Assembly: GCF_001617365.1 (NCBI RefSeq) | Contig: NZ_LVJR01000111.1 | Location: 1-33,466, forward strand | From: Rhodanobacter sp. FW104-R8 | Lineage (GTDB): Bacteria; Pseudomonadota; Gammaproteobacteria; Xanthomonadales; Rhodanobacteraceae | Direction: 5' to 3' | DNA length: 33,466 bases | Shown here: in pieces, positions 1 to 9,917 of the stretch | Position numbering within the stretch: the first letter of the stretch is position 1 | Layout of the letters: every line of letters starts with the position of its first letter | Notes under the pieces: model-generated | Seen by the model: only the letters and a program-made list of their open reading frames with translations | What the model was told of the DNA's origin: nothing | Databases searched by the model: none | Translations under genes and position numbers: made by a program

Positions 1-1378
1 CGATGCTGATCAGCGTGTCGCCGTGGCGCACCTTGTAGTGGCGGGTTTCCCTCGCCACCTTCGCCGCCGGTGCCACCGATGGCGCCGGCACCACCGGCAC
101 CACGGCACGGTGCAGGTCGTCGGCGAGGATCGGCCACGGGCCATCGACGCAGCGCGACGCGTAGGCCTTTTCCAGCAGTTTCGGCAGTTGCAGCGTGGCG
201 CCCGCCGGCTGGCTCACCTGCGGATCCAGCCGCGGGTTGAGGTTGCGCAACGTGCGGAACCAGCCGTCGCTCATGCCGCCGGCCGACCCCAGGCACACGG
301 TCAGTTCGGTCAGCGAAGCCGGCCGCTTCAGGGTGACTGAGCCGGGCGCCCCGTCGACCCTGGGGAAGCGCAGGTTGTAGCTGTCCGGATGCTGGAACAG
401 CCAGGCCGCGGCCAGCACGGCCGGCACGTAGTCGCGGGTTTCCTGCGACAGCTGGTCGTAGATGCGCGGGTCGTAGAAGCTCGTCGCGGTGTTGTTGCCG
501 ACCGAGCGGCGCATGCGGCCCTCGCCGCCGTTGTAGGCGCCCAGGGCGAGCTCGAGGTTGTCGTTGAAGATCCGCAACTGCTCGTTGATGTACTCGGCAT
601 TCGCCCGCGCCGAGGCGGCCGGGTCGAAGCGCGTATCGAAGCCATTGTCGTTGCCCAGGCCGAAGCGCATGCCGGTGGCGTACATGAACTGCAACGGCCC
701 GGCCGCGCCGGAGCGCGACACTGCGTTTACCTTGCCGCCGGATTCCTTGGCCAGAATGCCGAACAGCAGCGCCTCGGGCAGGTCCGCCTTCTCGTACTGC
801 GGCCACATCTGGTAGCGCAGGTACTGGTAGTTGACCCAGGCGTCCATCAGCTGCGGGCGCCACTGGGTCAGCCACATCTCCAGCGCCGCCTTCACCGGTC
901 CGTTCATCGCGATCAGCTGGGACAGCTTCTGCCCGTGCAGCAGGGTCACGCTGCGCTGCGCCTGCGGCAGGCTGCCCGGGCCGGCCTTGCCGGCGGCCAG
1001 CGCCGCCTGCGACGGCTCGACGTCGCCGCCAAGGTCCGGCGCGTCGTCGAAATCGCCGTCCTTCAGGCGCAGCAGATGGTCGAACGCCGAGAAGAACCGC
1101 TGCGGATCACAGCCGGCCGTATTGCCGCAGCGTGCCGCGGCTGCCTTCAGGCTGTCGAGCGAACGGGCCAGGGTCTGCTGCGATGCCTGCCGGTCGCCCG
1201 CGCGCGATTGCTGCAAGGCGGTCTCGTAGCCCTTGCTCGCCTGGTCGAGCTGGCCGTAGAGCGCATCGACCTGGGCCGGGTGCCTGGCGTCGCCGGTACT
1301 GGCGCAGGCGCCGAGCAGCATTCCCGCCGCGGCCAGGGACAGCATACGCATGGATCGAACCGGCAGACGCAACGACAT
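1..1378 (-). CDS. Membrane-bound lytic murein transglycosylase, MltD-like lipoprotein (C-terminus cut by window edge)
   Basis: Cleaves peptidoglycan glycan strands, probably from the inner face of the outer membrane. Translated by hand from the minus strand; 459 residues are visible and the frame runs off the left edge. Residues 1-25 form a lipoprotein signal ending in the lipobox LGAC. A helical segment of about 170 residues precedes the SLT domain. That domain carries ILAKESGG, with catalytic Glu at about residue 212, then GPLQFM and ALGAYNGGEGR, the usual family 1 transglycosylase motifs. The last visible residues, HYKVRHGDTLISI, begin a LysM peptidoglycan-binding repeat, which suggests MltD architecture. 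ATG codons at residues 10 and 12 are alternative starts. It is transcribed away from the yjgR-like gene. SLT and LysM are seen; the MltD assignment is by architecture. Confidence 0.88.
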   Translation of the reverse strand, partial: MSLRLPVRSMRMLSLAAAGMLLGACASTGDARHPAQVDALYGQLDQASKGYETALQQSRAGDRQASQQTLARSLDSLKAAAARCGNTAGCDPQRFFSAFDHLLRLKDGDFDDAPDLGGDVEPSQAALAAGKAGPGSLPQAQRSVTLLHGQKLSQLIAMNGPVKAALEMWLTQWRPQLMDAWVNYQYLRYQMWPQYEKADLPEALLFGILAKESGGKVNAVSRSGAAGPLQFMYATGMRFGLGNDNGFDTRFDPAASARANAEYINEQLRIFNDNLELALGAYNGGEGRMRRSVGNNTATSFYDPRIYDQLSQETRDYVPAVLAAAWLFQHPDSYNLRFPRVDGAPGSVTLKRPASLTELTVCLGSAGGMSDGWFRTLRNLNPRLDPQVSQPAGATLQLPKLLEKAYASRCVDGPWPILADDLHRAVVPVVPAPSVAPAAKVARETRHYKVRHGDTLISI

Positions 1379-1405
1379 CACGTACTTCACCCGCGGAAAA
1401 CGCCC

Positions 1406-1434
1406 ACCATAGCGGGCGCACCGCCCGGACTCAA
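1406..1434 (-). promoter_or_regulatory. Probable sigma-70 promoter for the lytic transglycosylase
   Basis: On the minus strand TTGAGT (1434-1429) lies 17 bases upstream of TATGGT (1411-1406), a good match to -35/-10 spacing. It would start transcription about 20 bases before the ATG at 1378. Confidence 0.5.
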
Positions 1435-1462
1435 TGCGCCGCGAAAATTCCTGCGCCCTGGC

Positions 1463-1468
1463 TACAAT
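1463..1468 (+). promoter_or_regulatory. Candidate -10 box for the yjgR-like gene
   Basis: TACAAT lies 28 bases before the ATG at 1496. No convincing -35 hexamer is visible at 16-18 bases upstream, so this is only a candidate. Confidence 0.3.
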
Positions 1469-1495
1469 CGCCCGACCCGCAACGGATGGAACACC

Positions 1496-2992
1496 ATGAC
1501 CGAGATCCTGATCGGCCGCAACGACAGCACCAGCGTCAACCTCGACCCGCATTACGGCAACCGCCACGGCATGATCGCCGGCGCCACCGGCACCGGCAAA
1601 TCCGTTTCGCTGATGGTGCTGGCCGAAGGCTTCTCGCGGCTGGGCGTGCCGTGCTTCCTGGCCGACGCCAAGGGCGACCTGGCCGGCCTGTCGATGGCCG
1701 CCGACGCACCGGGCGACAAGCTCAAGGCGCGCCTGGACAAGCTCAAGCTCACCGACTGGAAGGCGCAGGCCAACCCGGTGATCTTCTGGGACATCTACGG
1801 CAAGCTCGGCCACCCGGTGCGCGCCACCGTCAGCGAGATGGGCCCCACCCTGCTCGGCCGCGTGCTGGAGTTGAACGACACCCAGGAGGGCGTGCTGGAA
1901 GTGGCGTTCAAGGCCGCCGACGACCAGGGCTGGCTGCTGCTCGACCTGGCCGACCTGCGCGCCCTGCTCGGCTACGCTGCCGACAACGCCAAGGCGCTCT
2001 CGACCCGGTACGGCCTGATCGGCACGACCAGCATCGCGGCGATCCAGCGCGCGCTGCTGAAGCTGGAAAACGACGGCGCCGACCAGTTCTTCGGCGAACC
2101 AGCGCTGGAGCTGGCCGACCTGATGCGCCAGGACATGAGCGGACGCGGCATCATCAACGTGCTGGCCGCCGACCAGCTGATCCTGAAGCCGCGGCTGTAT
2201 TCCACCTTCCTGCTGTGGCTGCTGTCCGAGCTGTTCGAGCAGCTGCCCGAAGTGGGCGACCTCGACCAGCCGAAGCTGGTGTTCTTCTTCGACGAGGCGC
2301 ACCTGCTGTTCGACGACGCCTCGCCGGCGCTGCAGCAGCGGGTCGAGCAGGTGGTGCGGCTGATCCGCTCCAAGGGCGTGGGCGTGTACTTCTGCTCGCA
2401 GAATCCCGACGACGTGCCGGGCGTGATCCTCGGCCAGCTCGGCAACCGCATCCAGCACGCGCTGCGCGCGTTCACCCCGCGCGACCAGAAGGCGGTCAAG
2501 GCGGCGGCGGAAACCTTCGTGGCCAACCCGAAGCTCGACGTCACCGCGGCGATCACCAGGCTGGCCGTCGGCGAGGCGCTGGCCTCCACCCTGGCCGGCG
2601 GCGGCGTGCCCACGCCGGTGGAACAGGTGCTGGTGACCGCGCCGTGCTGCCGCATCGGCGCGATCACCGACGCCGAACGCGCCACCATCCGCCAGCGCTC
2701 GCCGGTGGGCGGCAAGTACGACCATCCGGTCAATCGCGAATCGGCCGCCGAGATCCTCGCCAGGCGCGCCGACGACAAGGCGGCCGCCACCGCGGGCGAT
2801 CCGCCGGTCCAACCGGGCAAGACCGGCGAAACGGGCTGGGGCGGCGCCGTGCACGACGTGCTGTTCGGTACCGCGCGTCGCCAAGGCATGGTCGAGACGA
2901 TGGGCAAGCAGGTGGTGCGCACGATGGGCAGCCAGATCGGCCGGCAGATCCTGCGCGGCGTGCTGGGCGGGATCTTCGGCGGCAAGCGCTGA
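1496..2992 (+). CDS. yjgR: YjgR-type HerA-like ATPase (DUF853)
   Basis: A 498-residue P-loop ATPase of the HerA/FtsK superfamily, matching E. coli YjgR closely in length and motifs. The physiological role of this family is not established. Walker A is GATGTGKS at residues 29-36. Walker B is [13 protein letters not shown], with acidic residues D266 and E267. [15 protein letters not shown] follows, as in YjgR, and the C-terminus is glycine-rich and basic. The frame stays open far upstream, but ATG 1496 is chosen because family similarity (LIGRNDS...) begins there and GGA lies about 8 bases before it. The next gene starts 11 bases after the stop, so the two are probably co-transcribed. Identification is strong; function is unknown. 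Confidence 0.92.
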   Translation: MTEILIGRNDSTSVNLDPHYGNRHGMIAGATGTGKSVSLMVLAEGFSRLGVPCFLADAKGDLAGLSMAADAPGDKLKARLDKLKLTDWKAQANPVIFWDIYGKLGHPVRATVSEMGPTLLGRVLELNDTQEGVLEVAFKAADDQGWLLLDLADLRALLGYAADNAKALSTRYGLIGTTSIAAIQRALLKLENDGADQFFGEPALELADLMRQDMSGRGIINVLAADQLILKPRLYSTFLLWLLSELFEQLPEVGDLDQPKLVFFFDEAHLLFDDASPALQQRVEQVVRLIRSKGVGVYFCSQNPDDVPGVILGQLGNRIQHALRAFTPRDQKAVKAAAETFVANPKLDVTAAITRLAVGEALASTLAGGGVPTPVEQVLVTAPCCRIGAITDAERATIRQRSPVGGKYDHPVNRESAAEILARRADDKAAATAGDPPVQPGKTGETGWGGAVHDVLFGTARRQGMVETMGKQVVRTMGSQIGRQILRGVLGGIFGGKR

Positions 2993-3003
2993 GGGCCCGC
3001 GCC

Positions 3004-4254
3004 ATGTCCCGCATCGAAGTCGTCGCCGCCGACACGCCATTCGCGCAACGCCTGCAGGCCAGCTTCGGCTACCCGCTGCGCGGCGCCGGGCTGGCCACCT
3101 GCGTGGTACTGGCGCTGGTGCACTATGTCGGCCTGCTGCCTTCGTGGACCGGCGCGCTGGCCAGTGCCCTGGTATGGGCCGCAACCTGGCGCTACGCCGC
3201 CGACTGCCTGCTGCACACCGCCAACGGCTACGCCGATCCGCCGGACGTCGGCAGCGACGGCAACAGCGCCAGCGGCTGGGGGCTCACCGCGATCCACCTG
3301 CTGGTGGTCGCGCTGTGCGTGCTGGCGATCGTGTTCTTCCCGCGCGCGCTGTGGCCGGTACTGCTGGTGGCCGCCCTGGCGCTGCCGGCGATCGACATGT
3401 CGCTGGCGTTCGACGGCAACCTCGCGCTGTCGCTCAACCCGCTGAACTGGGCGCGCGTCATCGGCGGCTTCGGCGCCGCCTACCTGATCCCGGTGGCGAT
3501 CAACCTGCTGCTCGGCCTGCTGATCGTGCTGGCCTCGGTCACCTCGGCACTGCTGCCGCGGCTGCTGGCCCTGCCGCTGTTCGCGTTCGCCTACACCTAC
3601 CTGATCGTGCTCGCCTTCCACCTGATGGGCGCGATGATCCACCAGCGCCACGAACGCTTCGGCCTGGTTCCCGAGGCCCCGGAGCTGGCCAGGGCTTCGG
3701 GCCAGGATGCCGACAGCCGGCTGGTCGACGAGGCGCGCCAGCTCGCCGTCGACGATCCGCTGGCCGCCTTGCGGCTCCTCGCCGCCCGGCTGCGGGAACG
3801 CGACGCGCCGCTCCCGGTGCACCAGTTCTACCGCGAGCTGCTGCACCGGCAGGGCCTGCGCGACGACCTGCTGGTGCACGGCCAGATCTGGATCGCCGCA
3901 CTGACCGCCCGGGGCGAATCGCGCCGTGCGCTCGGCGTGCTGCAGGAATGCTGCGGCATCGACGCCGGGTTCGTGCCGGACGACCCGCAGACCTGCGGCG
4001 GGCTGGCCGAACTGGCCGCGCGACTGGGCATGGGCCGCATCGCGATCCACCTGTGCCGCGGCTACCTCGCGCACTGGCCGCGCGACCCGCAGGCACCGCA
4101 CTACGGCCTGCTGGCCGCGCGCCTGCTGGCCGACCACGCCGACCAGCGCGCCGAGGCGACGGTCCTGCTGGACCAGCTCGCCGGCGCCTGGCCCGACCAC
4201 CCGCTGCGCGCCGAGATCGACGCGCAGCGGCAGCGCCTGGCCAGCCCCGCATGA
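3004..4254 (+). CDS. Multi-pass membrane protein with C-terminal helical (TPR-like) region, unassigned
   Basis: A 416-residue protein that I cannot place in a named family. The N-terminal half (about residues 28-220) contains several hydrophobic segments, including [26 protein letters not shown] and a long stretch ending [19 protein letters not shown], so roughly five or six membrane helices are likely. The C-terminal half (about 225-416) is soluble and alanine/leucine-rich. It has repeated pairs of helices, such as [14 protein letters not shown] and [23 protein letters not shown], which resemble degenerate TPR repeats. It starts 11 bases after the yjgR-like stop, and its stop overlaps the greB start (ATGA), so it sits in a tight three-gene unit. 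Topology and repeats are inferred by eye. Confidence 0.8.
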   Translation: MSRIEVVAADTPFAQRLQASFGYPLRGAGLATCVVLALVHYVGLLPSWTGALASALVWAATWRYAADCLLHTANGYADPPDVGSDGNSASGWGLTAIHLLVVALCVLAIVFFPRALWPVLLVAALALPAIDMSLAFDGNLALSLNPLNWARVIGGFGAAYLIPVAINLLLGLLIVLASVTSALLPRLLALPLFAFAYTYLIVLAFHLMGAMIHQRHERFGLVPEAPELARASGQDADSRLVDEARQLAVDDPLAALRLLAARLRERDAPLPVHQFYRELLHRQGLRDDLLVHGQIWIAALTARGESRRALGVLQECCGIDAGFVPDDPQTCGGLAELAARLGMGRIAIHLCRGYLAHWPRDPQAPHYGLLAARLLADHADQRAEATVLLDQLAGAWPDHPLRAEIDAQRQRLASPA

Positions 4255-4757
4255 GCCGCTGGCGCCCGCCCTCGGCCGGTTCCACCGCGATCATCACGCG
4301 CGAGGGCTTCGAGCGCCTCAAGGCCGAACTCGACCACCTGTGGCACGTGCTGCGCCCGGAGGTGGTGAAGGCGCTGGCCGCCGCCGCGGCCGAGGGCGAC
4401 CGCTCGGAAAACGCCGAGTACACCTACCGCAAGAAGCAGCTGGGCGAGATCGACCGCCGCGCGCGCTACCTCAGCAAGCGGATCCCCGCGCTCAAGGTGG
4501 CCGAAGGCGCGCCGGGCGACCGCGGCGCGGTGTTCTTCGGCGCCTGCATCGAGCTGGAGAACGTCGCCACCGGCGAGCTCCACCGCTACCGCATCGTCGG
4601 CCCGGACGAGACCGACGCGAAACGCGGCTGGATCAGCATCGACTCGCCGCTGGCGCGGGCAGTGCTGAAGAAGCACGTGGACGACGAGTTCGCCGCCGAG
4701 CTGCCCGGCGGAACGACGGCATTCGCCGTGCTGGCGGTCGATTACGAACGGGACTGA
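4251..4757 (+). CDS. greB: Transcription elongation factor GreB
   Basis: Rescues backtracked RNA polymerase by stimulating cleavage of the transcript 3' end through the secondary channel. The 168-residue length is normal for the family. The N-terminal coiled coil includes [27 protein letters not shown], carrying the acidic tip residues of Gre factors (only key parts quoted). The C-terminal FKBP-like domain reads [21 protein letters not shown] and [14 protein letters not shown], which is GreB rather than GreA type. Its ATG overlaps the preceding stop by four bases (ATGA), implying translational coupling. It converges with the DUF3025 gene across 48 bases. Confidence 0.95.
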   Translation: MSRWRPPSAGSTAIITREGFERLKAELDHLWHVLRPEVVKALAAAAAEGDRSENAEYTYRKKQLGEIDRRARYLSKRIPALKVAEGAPGDRGAVFFGACIELENVATGELHRYRIVGPDETDAKRGWISIDSPLARAVLKKHVDDEFAAELPGGTTAFAVLAVDYERD

Positions 4758-4805
4758 CGCGGCGCCGGAACGGGTTTCGGCGGGCAGCCCCAGCCCGGAG
4801 CCGGT

Positions 4806-5612
4806 TCAGACGACCGGCGGATACGCCCGCCCGGCCCGCCGCGGCTGGTAGCAGGCCGCGCTGCGATGGAAGGCCTCGCCGGCATTCCCGGGATGCCAGT
4901 CCGGGATTCCCGACAACGGCAGCGGGCGCAGTTCCTGCGGATCGTGCAGCAGCCGGCCGGCGGCGATGGCCTCGGCGCAACGGGCCGGCAAGGATTCGGC
5001 CGCATCATCGCAGCGGAACACCAGCGCCTTGGCCACTAGCAGCTTGTCCGGGCTCAACGCATGCTCCAGCAGGGCGTGGCCGAACACGGCCAGCCGGATC
5101 GAACCGTCCAGCCAGGCCTGGCGCCGGCGCCAGAACATGCCGTGCCAGTCGTGCGCGTCCCACAGCGCCAGCAGCGCGGGATCGCGCACGGCGACGATCA
5201 CGCCGGCCTCGTCGAAGTGGGTCATCGCGTACTGCGCGCGCGAGCGCAGCTTCGGCCCCATGCGGGCCACCTCGGCCATCTGGCGTGCGTTGAGCGCACG
5301 CTTGATCGCCGGATGGCGCAGCCACACCAAGGCATTCAGCAGGTCGTGCCAGTTGCCTTCGCGGGTGGCGATCCCGCCACGCTCGGCGATGCGCTGCTCG
5401 TAGTGCAGGCCGTCGGCGAGCAGCGCCGGCGTCTGCGCCACGAAGCGCTGCGCCATGCCGGCGGGGACGCGGCGGTTGAGCGCGTCGATGGACGGCCACG
5501 CCGCGCCGTCGAGCAGGTCGGCGTATTCGCGCCACGCCGACAGCGGCATCCGCCCGAACACCGCCGGATCGACCGTGCCGCGGGCCGGCGCCACGAAGCG
5601 CGCCCTGTTCAT
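4806..5612 (-). CDS. DUF3025 domain protein
   Basis: A 268-residue protein resembling the proteobacterial DUF3025 family, whose function is unknown to me. Visible conserved stretches are GIATREGNWHDLLNALVWLRHP (quoted parts: NWHDLLNALVW), RDPALLALWDAHDW and a C-terminal GIPDWHPGN. There is no signal peptide or membrane segment, so it is probably cytosolic. ATG 5612 (MNRARFV) is preferred over an in-frame TTG four codons upstream. It lies downstream of rimO on the same strand, 94 bases after the rimO stop, and may be co-transcribed. Confidence 0.78.
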   Translation of the reverse strand: MNRARFVAPARGTVDPAVFGRMPLSAWREYADLLDGAAWPSIDALNRRVPAGMAQRFVAQTPALLADGLHYEQRIAERGGIATREGNWHDLLNALVWLRHPAIKRALNARQMAEVARMGPKLRSRAQYAMTHFDEAGVIVAVRDPALLALWDAHDWHGMFWRRRQAWLDGSIRLAVFGHALLEHALSPDKLLVAKALVFRCDDAAESLPARCAEAIAAGRLLHDPQELRPLPLSGIPDWHPGNAGEAFHRSAACYQPRRAGRAYPPVV

Positions 5613-5706
5613 GCGCTCATCCAAGAGCGCGGCAGCCCGCTGATTGCCATGACGTTCATTCCGCGCTTCGCATCAACGCCAGAAGCGGCCATCGCTGGCC
5701 GCCCTT

Positions 5707-7044
5707 TCAAATGATCTTGAGCGCGGGATGCGCGAGGCGAGCGTGCAGGTCATGCTCGCTGGCGCCCTCGACCACCACATCGACGAACTGGCCGGGCTTC
5801 AGCGACTGGCCGTCGGCGACCAGCACCGTGCCGTCGATCTCCGGCGCGTCGGCGGCCGAGCGCGCCACCGCGCCGGCGGCATTCGTCTCGTCCACCAGCA
5901 CCCGGATCGTGCGGCCGATCTTGCGCTGCAGCTTCGCGGCGGAGATCTCCGCCTGCACCGCCATGAACTGCTCGAGGCGATCCTCCTTCAGCTCCTCGGA
6001 GACCGCGCCGGGCAGCTCGTTCGCCTTCGCGCCGTCCACCGGCGAATAGGCGAACGCGCCGACGCGGTCGAGTTCGGCCTCGCGCAGGAAGTCGAGCAAC
6101 TCCTCGAACTCGGCCTCGGTCTCGCCGGGGAAGCCCACGATGAAGGTGCTGCGGATGGTGAGATCGGGCACCTGGGCGCGCCAGTTGCGGATGCGCTCCA
6201 GCGTCTTGTCGATGTTGCCCGGCCGCTTCATCAGCTTCAGGATGCGCGGGCTGGCGTGCTGGAACGGGATGTCGAGGTACGGCAGGATTTTGCCTGCCGC
6301 CATCAGCGGCATCACCTCGTCCACGTGCGGGTACGGGTAGACGTAGTGCAGCCGCGTCCACGCGCCGAGTTCCGACAGGCCTTCGCACAGCTCGGTCATG
6401 CGCGTGCGGTACGCCTTGCCGCGCCACTCGCGCTCGGCGTACTTCAGGTCGACGCCGTAGGCGCTGGTGTCCTGCGAGATCACCAGCAACTCCTTGACGC
6501 CGCCCTTGACCAGCTTCTCGGCCTCGACCAGCACCTCGTCGACCGGGCGCGATACCAGGTTGCCGCGCATCGACGGGATGATGCAGAAGCTGCAGCGGTG
6601 GTTGCAGCCTTCGGAAATCTTCAGGTAGGCGTAATGCTTCGGGGTGAGCTTCACGCCCGTGTCCGGCACGATGTCGATGAACTTGTTGCGCCGGGGCGGC
6701 AGCGCCGCGTGCACCGCGCTCATCACGCTGGCGTAGTCCTGCGGGCCGCTGACCGACAGCACGTCCGGGTACGCCTCGCGGATCAGCGCCTCGCGCTTGC
6801 CCAGGCAGCCGGTGACGATCACCTTGCCGTTCTCGTGCAACGCGGTGCCGATCGAGTCCAGCGATTCCTGCACCGCGGCATCGATGAAGCCGCAGGTATT
6901 CACCACCACCGCGTCGGCGGCGTTGTAGCTGGGCACGATCTCGTAGCCCTCGACCTTGAGCTGGGTGAGGATGCGCTCGGAATCGACCAGCGCCTTGGGG
7001 CAGCCGAGGCTGACGAAGCCGATCTTGTGTGCGGTCTGGGACAT
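5707..7044 (-). CDS. rimO: Ribosomal protein S12 methylthiotransferase RimO
   Basis: Radical-SAM enzyme that adds a methylthio group to the conserved aspartate of ribosomal protein S12. At 445 residues it has normal length. The N-terminal UPF0004 domain carries three cluster cysteines, C15 ([12 protein letters not shown]), C51 (NTCGFID) and C80 (TGCLGKRE). The radical-SAM CxxxCxxC motif is C147, C151 and C154 ([13 protein letters not shown]). A C-terminal TRAM domain covers about residues 375-440. SLGCPK and SMRGN are characteristic of RimO rather than MiaB. The ATG at 7044 gives the usual MSQ...KIGFVSLGC start, although the frame is open much further upstream. Confidence 0.96.
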   Translation of the reverse strand: MSQTAHKIGFVSLGCPKALVDSERILTQLKVEGYEIVPSYNAADAVVVNTCGFIDAAVQESLDSIGTALHENGKVIVTGCLGKREALIREAYPDVLSVSGPQDYASVMSAVHAALPPRRNKFIDIVPDTGVKLTPKHYAYLKISEGCNHRCSFCIIPSMRGNLVSRPVDEVLVEAEKLVKGGVKELLVISQDTSAYGVDLKYAEREWRGKAYRTRMTELCEGLSELGAWTRLHYVYPYPHVDEVMPLMAAGKILPYLDIPFQHASPRILKLMKRPGNIDKTLERIRNWRAQVPDLTIRSTFIVGFPGETEAEFEELLDFLREAELDRVGAFAYSPVDGAKANELPGAVSEELKEDRLEQFMAVQAEISAAKLQRKIGRTIRVLVDETNAAGAVARSAADAPEIDGTVLVADGQSLKPGQFVDVVVEGASEHDLHARLAHPALKII

Positions 7045-7080
7045 GCGTGGCGCCACCGGAAACGTGCGGAACAGCCGGCA

Positions 7081-7086
7081 ATTATA
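7081..7086 (-). promoter_or_regulatory. Candidate -10 box for rimO
   Basis: The minus strand reads a perfect TATAAT at 7086-7081, about 37 bases before the rimO ATG. The -35 region is GC-rich and does not resemble TTGACA. Confidence 0.4.
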
Positions 7087-7149
7087 CGGCAGTGCGGCCC
7101 GGCCACCGGCGCGGCTAGACTTCACGCGATCCCCTCTCCGGAGCCGCCC

Positions 7150-7821
7150 ATGGGCCAGCACATCAACATCCCCACCAGCCGCACCCAGTGCATCGGCGGC
7201 TACCTCGCCCAGCCGCAGGGCAAGCCGAAGGGCGGCATCGTGGTGATCCAGGAGATCTTCGGCGTCACCGCGCACATCCGCCGCGTGACCGACCGCTTCG
7301 CCGAACACGGCTATGCCGCGATCGCGCCGGCGTTCTTCGACCACCTCGAGAGCGGCGTGGAGCTGGGCTACGACCAGGTCGGCGCCAACAAGGGCAAGCA
7401 GCTGGTCACGGAACTGGGGCTGGAGCGCGCCCTCGAGGACGTCGCCAGCGCCGCCGAGTCGATCGCGTCGGCCGGCAGGATCGGCACCGTCGGCTACTGC
7501 TGGGGCGGCACCGTGGCCCTGCTTTCCGCACTGCGCCTCGGGCTGCCCTCGGTGAGCTACTACGGCGCGCGCAACCTGCCGTTCCTGCACGAGACGCCGC
7601 AGGCGCCGGTGATGTTCCACTTCGGCGAGAAAGACCTCAGCATTCCGCCGGAAACGGTGGCGAAGCATCGCGAGGCGCTGCCGCAGATGGAAGTCTTCAC
7701 CTACCCAGCCGACCACGCCTTCAACCGCGACGGCAGCGCCCCCTACCACGAGGCCAGCGCGAAGCTGGCGCTGCAGCGCACGCTGGCGTTCTTCGACCGG
7801 CACCTGGCCGGCGACGCATGA
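7150..7821 (+). CDS. Dienelactone hydrolase family protein
   Basis: A 223-residue alpha/beta hydrolase of the dienelactone hydrolase family. The triad is complete: C117 in GYCWGG, D162 in [10 protein letters not shown] and H189 in PADHAFN. The conserved glutamate that tunes the cysteine is E35 in IQEIFG. There is no signal peptide. The true substrate cannot be read from sequence, and many chromosomal copies are not involved in aromatic degradation. ATG 7150 follows GGAG at about 6-9 bases. The stop overlaps the start of the HIT gene (ATGA), placing it at the head of the run leading into the 5-oxoprolinase genes. Confidence 0.9.
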   Translation: MGQHINIPTSRTQCIGGYLAQPQGKPKGGIVVIQEIFGVTAHIRRVTDRFAEHGYAAIAPAFFDHLESGVELGYDQVGANKGKQLVTELGLERALEDVASAAESIASAGRIGTVGYCWGGTVALLSALRLGLPSVSYYGARNLPFLHETPQAPVMFHFGEKDLSIPPETVAKHREALPQMEVFTYPADHAFNRDGSAPYHEASAKLALQRTLAFFDRHLAGDA

Positions 7822-8243
7822 ACGGGCCCGGCTTCGCCCTCGACCCGCGGCTGGCGGCGGATGCCCGCCCGGTGGCTGCGTTGCCGCTGTGCGACGTGTT
7901 GCTGATGGACGACGCGCGCTACCCGTGGCTGATCCTGGTGCCGCGCCGCGCCGGCCTGGTCGAGGTCGCCGACCTGGACGCCGGCGAGCAGGCCACGCTG
8001 TGGCAGGAAGTGAACCGCGCCAGCGCGGCGCTGCGCGCCGTGGCGCCCTGCGACAAGCTCAACCTCGGTGCGCTGGGCAACATCGTGCGCCAGCTGCACG
8101 TGCACGTGGTGGCGCGTCGCGAAGGCGACGCGGCGTGGCCCGGCCCGGTCTGGGGCAACGGCCGCGCGCAGCCGTATGCCGAAACGGCGCTGGCCGCGCG
8201 GCTGGACGCGCTGCGCCGACTCCTGGCTGGCCCGACGGGATAA
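7818..8243 (+). CDS. HIT family protein (histidine triad nucleotide hydrolase/transferase)
   Basis: A 141-residue protein of the HIT superfamily, which hydrolyses or transfers nucleotidyl groups. The core reads [18 protein letters not shown]. The usual first histidine of the triad is replaced by Gln (QLHVHVV), a variant I recall in proteobacterial HIT proteins that end with [14 protein letters not shown] sequence, as this one does ([10 protein letters not shown]). It overlaps the preceding hydrolase stop by four bases and lies 7 bases upstream of pxpB, so it is likely translated from the same message. Any role in 5-oxoproline metabolism is unsupported. Confidence 0.88.
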   Translation: MNGPGFALDPRLAADARPVAALPLCDVLLMDDARYPWLILVPRRAGLVEVADLDAGEQATLWQEVNRASAALRAVAPCDKLNLGALGNIVRQLHVHVVARREGDAAWPGPVWGNGRAQPYAETALAARLDALRRLLAGPTG

Positions 8244-8250
8244 CGCGCCG

Positions 8251-8946
8251 ATGGAATCGCCGACCCGGTTCGAGGCACTGGCCGAGGATGCGCTGCTGCT
8301 GCGTTTCGGCGACCGCATCGACATCGAGCTCAACGCCCGGGTGCAGGCCGCGGCCGCCCGCCTGCGCCGGTTGCCGCGGGTGGAATGCGTACCGGCCTAT
8401 GCCAGCGTGCTGCTGCGCTTCGACCCGCGGGACTGGCCCGGCGACGGCGGTCCCCATCGCCAGCTGCAGGCGGCTGCCGGTGCAGCGCTGGCCGAGGCCG
8501 GCGACGCCGTCGCCGCGGCGCGTGAGCTGGTCATTCCGGTCTGCTATGGCGGCGAGTACGGGCCGGATCTCGCCGAAGTCGCCGCCTGCTGCGGGCTCGA
8601 CGAGGCCGCGGTGTCCGCGCTGCACGCGGCGGCGGATTACCGCGTGGCGATGCTGGGCTTCGCGCCGGGATTCCCCTACCTGCTCGGACTCGATCCGCGC
8701 CTGGTGGTGCCGCGGCGCAGCGATCCGCGCCAGCGCGTGTCGGCCGGCAGCGTGGCGATCGGCGGCAGCCAGACCGGGATCTACCCCGAGGCGCTGCCCG
8801 GCGGCTGGCAGGTGATCGGGCGCACCCCGCTGCGCCTGTTCGACCTCGCGGCGGAAACGCCCGCACTGCTTGCCGCGGGCGATCGCGTGCGTTTCCGCGC
8901 GATCGATGCGGACGCCTTTCGCCAGCTGGCGGCCCGTCCCGGATGA
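8251..8946 (+). CDS. pxpB: 5-oxoprolinase subunit PxpB (KipI family)
   Basis: A 231-residue subunit of the ATP-dependent bacterial 5-oxoprolinase that converts 5-oxoproline (pyroglutamate) to glutamate. Family signatures are visible: [30 protein letters not shown] and [18 protein letters not shown]. Older annotations call this KipI or allophanate hydrolase subunit 1; the pxpC and pxpA neighbours favour PxpB. ATG 8251 is 7 bases after the HIT stop and gives the usual start; an upstream in-frame ATG would add 61 residues overlapping the HIT gene. The stop overlaps the pxpC start (ATGA). Confidence 0.94.
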   Translation: MESPTRFEALAEDALLLRFGDRIDIELNARVQAAAARLRRLPRVECVPAYASVLLRFDPRDWPGDGGPHRQLQAAAGAALAEAGDAVAAARELVIPVCYGGEYGPDLAEVAACCGLDEAAVSALHAAADYRVAMLGFAPGFPYLLGLDPRLVVPRRSDPRQRVSAGSVAIGGSQTGIYPEALPGGWQVIGRTPLRLFDLAAETPALLAAGDRVRFRAIDADAFRQLAARPG

Positions 8947-9917
8947 GCGTCACGGTGATCAGGCCGGGCTTGCTGAGCAGCCTGCAGGATGCCGGCCGGC
9001 CGGGACATGCCGCGCTGGGCGTGGGCCGTGCCGGCGCGATGGACCTGCCGGCATGGCAGCTTGCCAACGCACTGGTCGGCAACCGCCGGGGCGAGGCCGC
9101 GCTGGAATGCACCCTGGCCGGTCCCGGCCTCCGCTTCGGGCAGGCCGCGGTGATCGCGTTGACCGGCGCGGCGATCGCCGCCCGCGTCGGCTCGCAGGCA
9201 ATCCCGCCATGGACGACCTGCCTGCTGCCCGCGGGCAGCGTGCTGCAACTCGGCGGCATGAGCCGGGGCTGCCGCAGCTACCTTGCCGTGCGCGGCGGCT
9301 TCGACGTGCCGCCGCTGCTCGGCAGCCGCAGCAGCGACCTGCATGCGCGCATCGGCCGCGCGCTGCAGGCGGGCGACGTGCTACCGGTGGGCGCGGCCGC
9401 GCCGCTGCGCGCCCTGCCGGCCCGCCAGAACGTGCGCGTGCTGGGCTGGGGCCCCGATCCGCAGCCGTGGTTCGACTTCGCGCGCCGGCCGTTGGCGCTG
9501 CTGCACGGGAGCCACTGGGCAGCCCTGGACAGCGCCTCGCAGCGGCAGCTGTACGGCGGCCACTTCACCCTGAGCAAGGACAGCAACCGCACCGCCAGCC
9601 GCCTGGACGGCCATGCGCTGCATCTGGCGGAACCGCTGGAGCTGGTCTCCGAGGCGGTCTTGCCCGGCACGCTGCAGTTGCCGCCGTCGGGCCAGCCGAT
9701 CGTGCTGCAGGCCGAGGCGCCGGTGACCGGCGGTTATCCGCGCATCGGCCAGCTCGCCGCGGTGGACCTGCCGCGGCTGGCGCAGCTGCGTCCCGGCGAT
9801 ACCGTATGCTTCCGCGAAACCGGCATGGACGAAGCACTGGCCCGGCTGGCCGCACACCGGCAACGACTGACCCGCATGCTCGACGCGATCGCACAACGAC
9901 TGGAAACCGGCGCATGA
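8943..9917 (+). CDS. pxpC: 5-oxoprolinase subunit PxpC (KipA family)
   Basis: A 324-residue partner of PxpB in the biotin-independent 5-oxoprolinase. The start [19 protein letters not shown] is typical of the KipA/AHS2 family. It is followed by [36 protein letters not shown] and [12 protein letters not shown]. PxpB and PxpC are thought to form the ATP-using part of the enzyme, acting with PxpA. It overlaps pxpB and pxpA by four bases at each end (ATGA), so stoichiometric translation is likely. Confidence 0.95.
   Translation: MSVTVIRPGLLSSLQDAGRPGHAALGVGRAGAMDLPAWQLANALVGNRRGEAALECTLAGPGLRFGQAAVIALTGAAIAARVGSQAIPPWTTCLLPAGSVLQLGGMSRGCRSYLAVRGGFDVPPLLGSRSSDLHARIGRALQAGDVLPVGAAAPLRALPARQNVRVLGWGPDPQPWFDFARRPLALLHGSHWAALDSASQRQLYGGHFTLSKDSNRTASRLDGHALHLAEPLELVSEAVLPGTLQLPPSGQPIVLQAEAPVTGGYPRIGQLAAVDLPRLAQLRPGDTVCFRETGMDEALARLAAHRQRLTRMLDAIAQRLETGA

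Noticed and set aside
1972..4200. Long open frame on the minus strand opposite the yjgR-like gene and its neighbour
   Set aside because: Its translation is Gln/Arg/Ala-rich without domains, and the plus-strand genes there have clear motifs; it is a high-GC antisense shadow.
5728..7149. Plus-strand open frame reading into the dienelactone hydrolase gene
   Set aside because: It is antisense to rimO with Ala/Arg/His-rich composition; homology starts only at ATG 7150.
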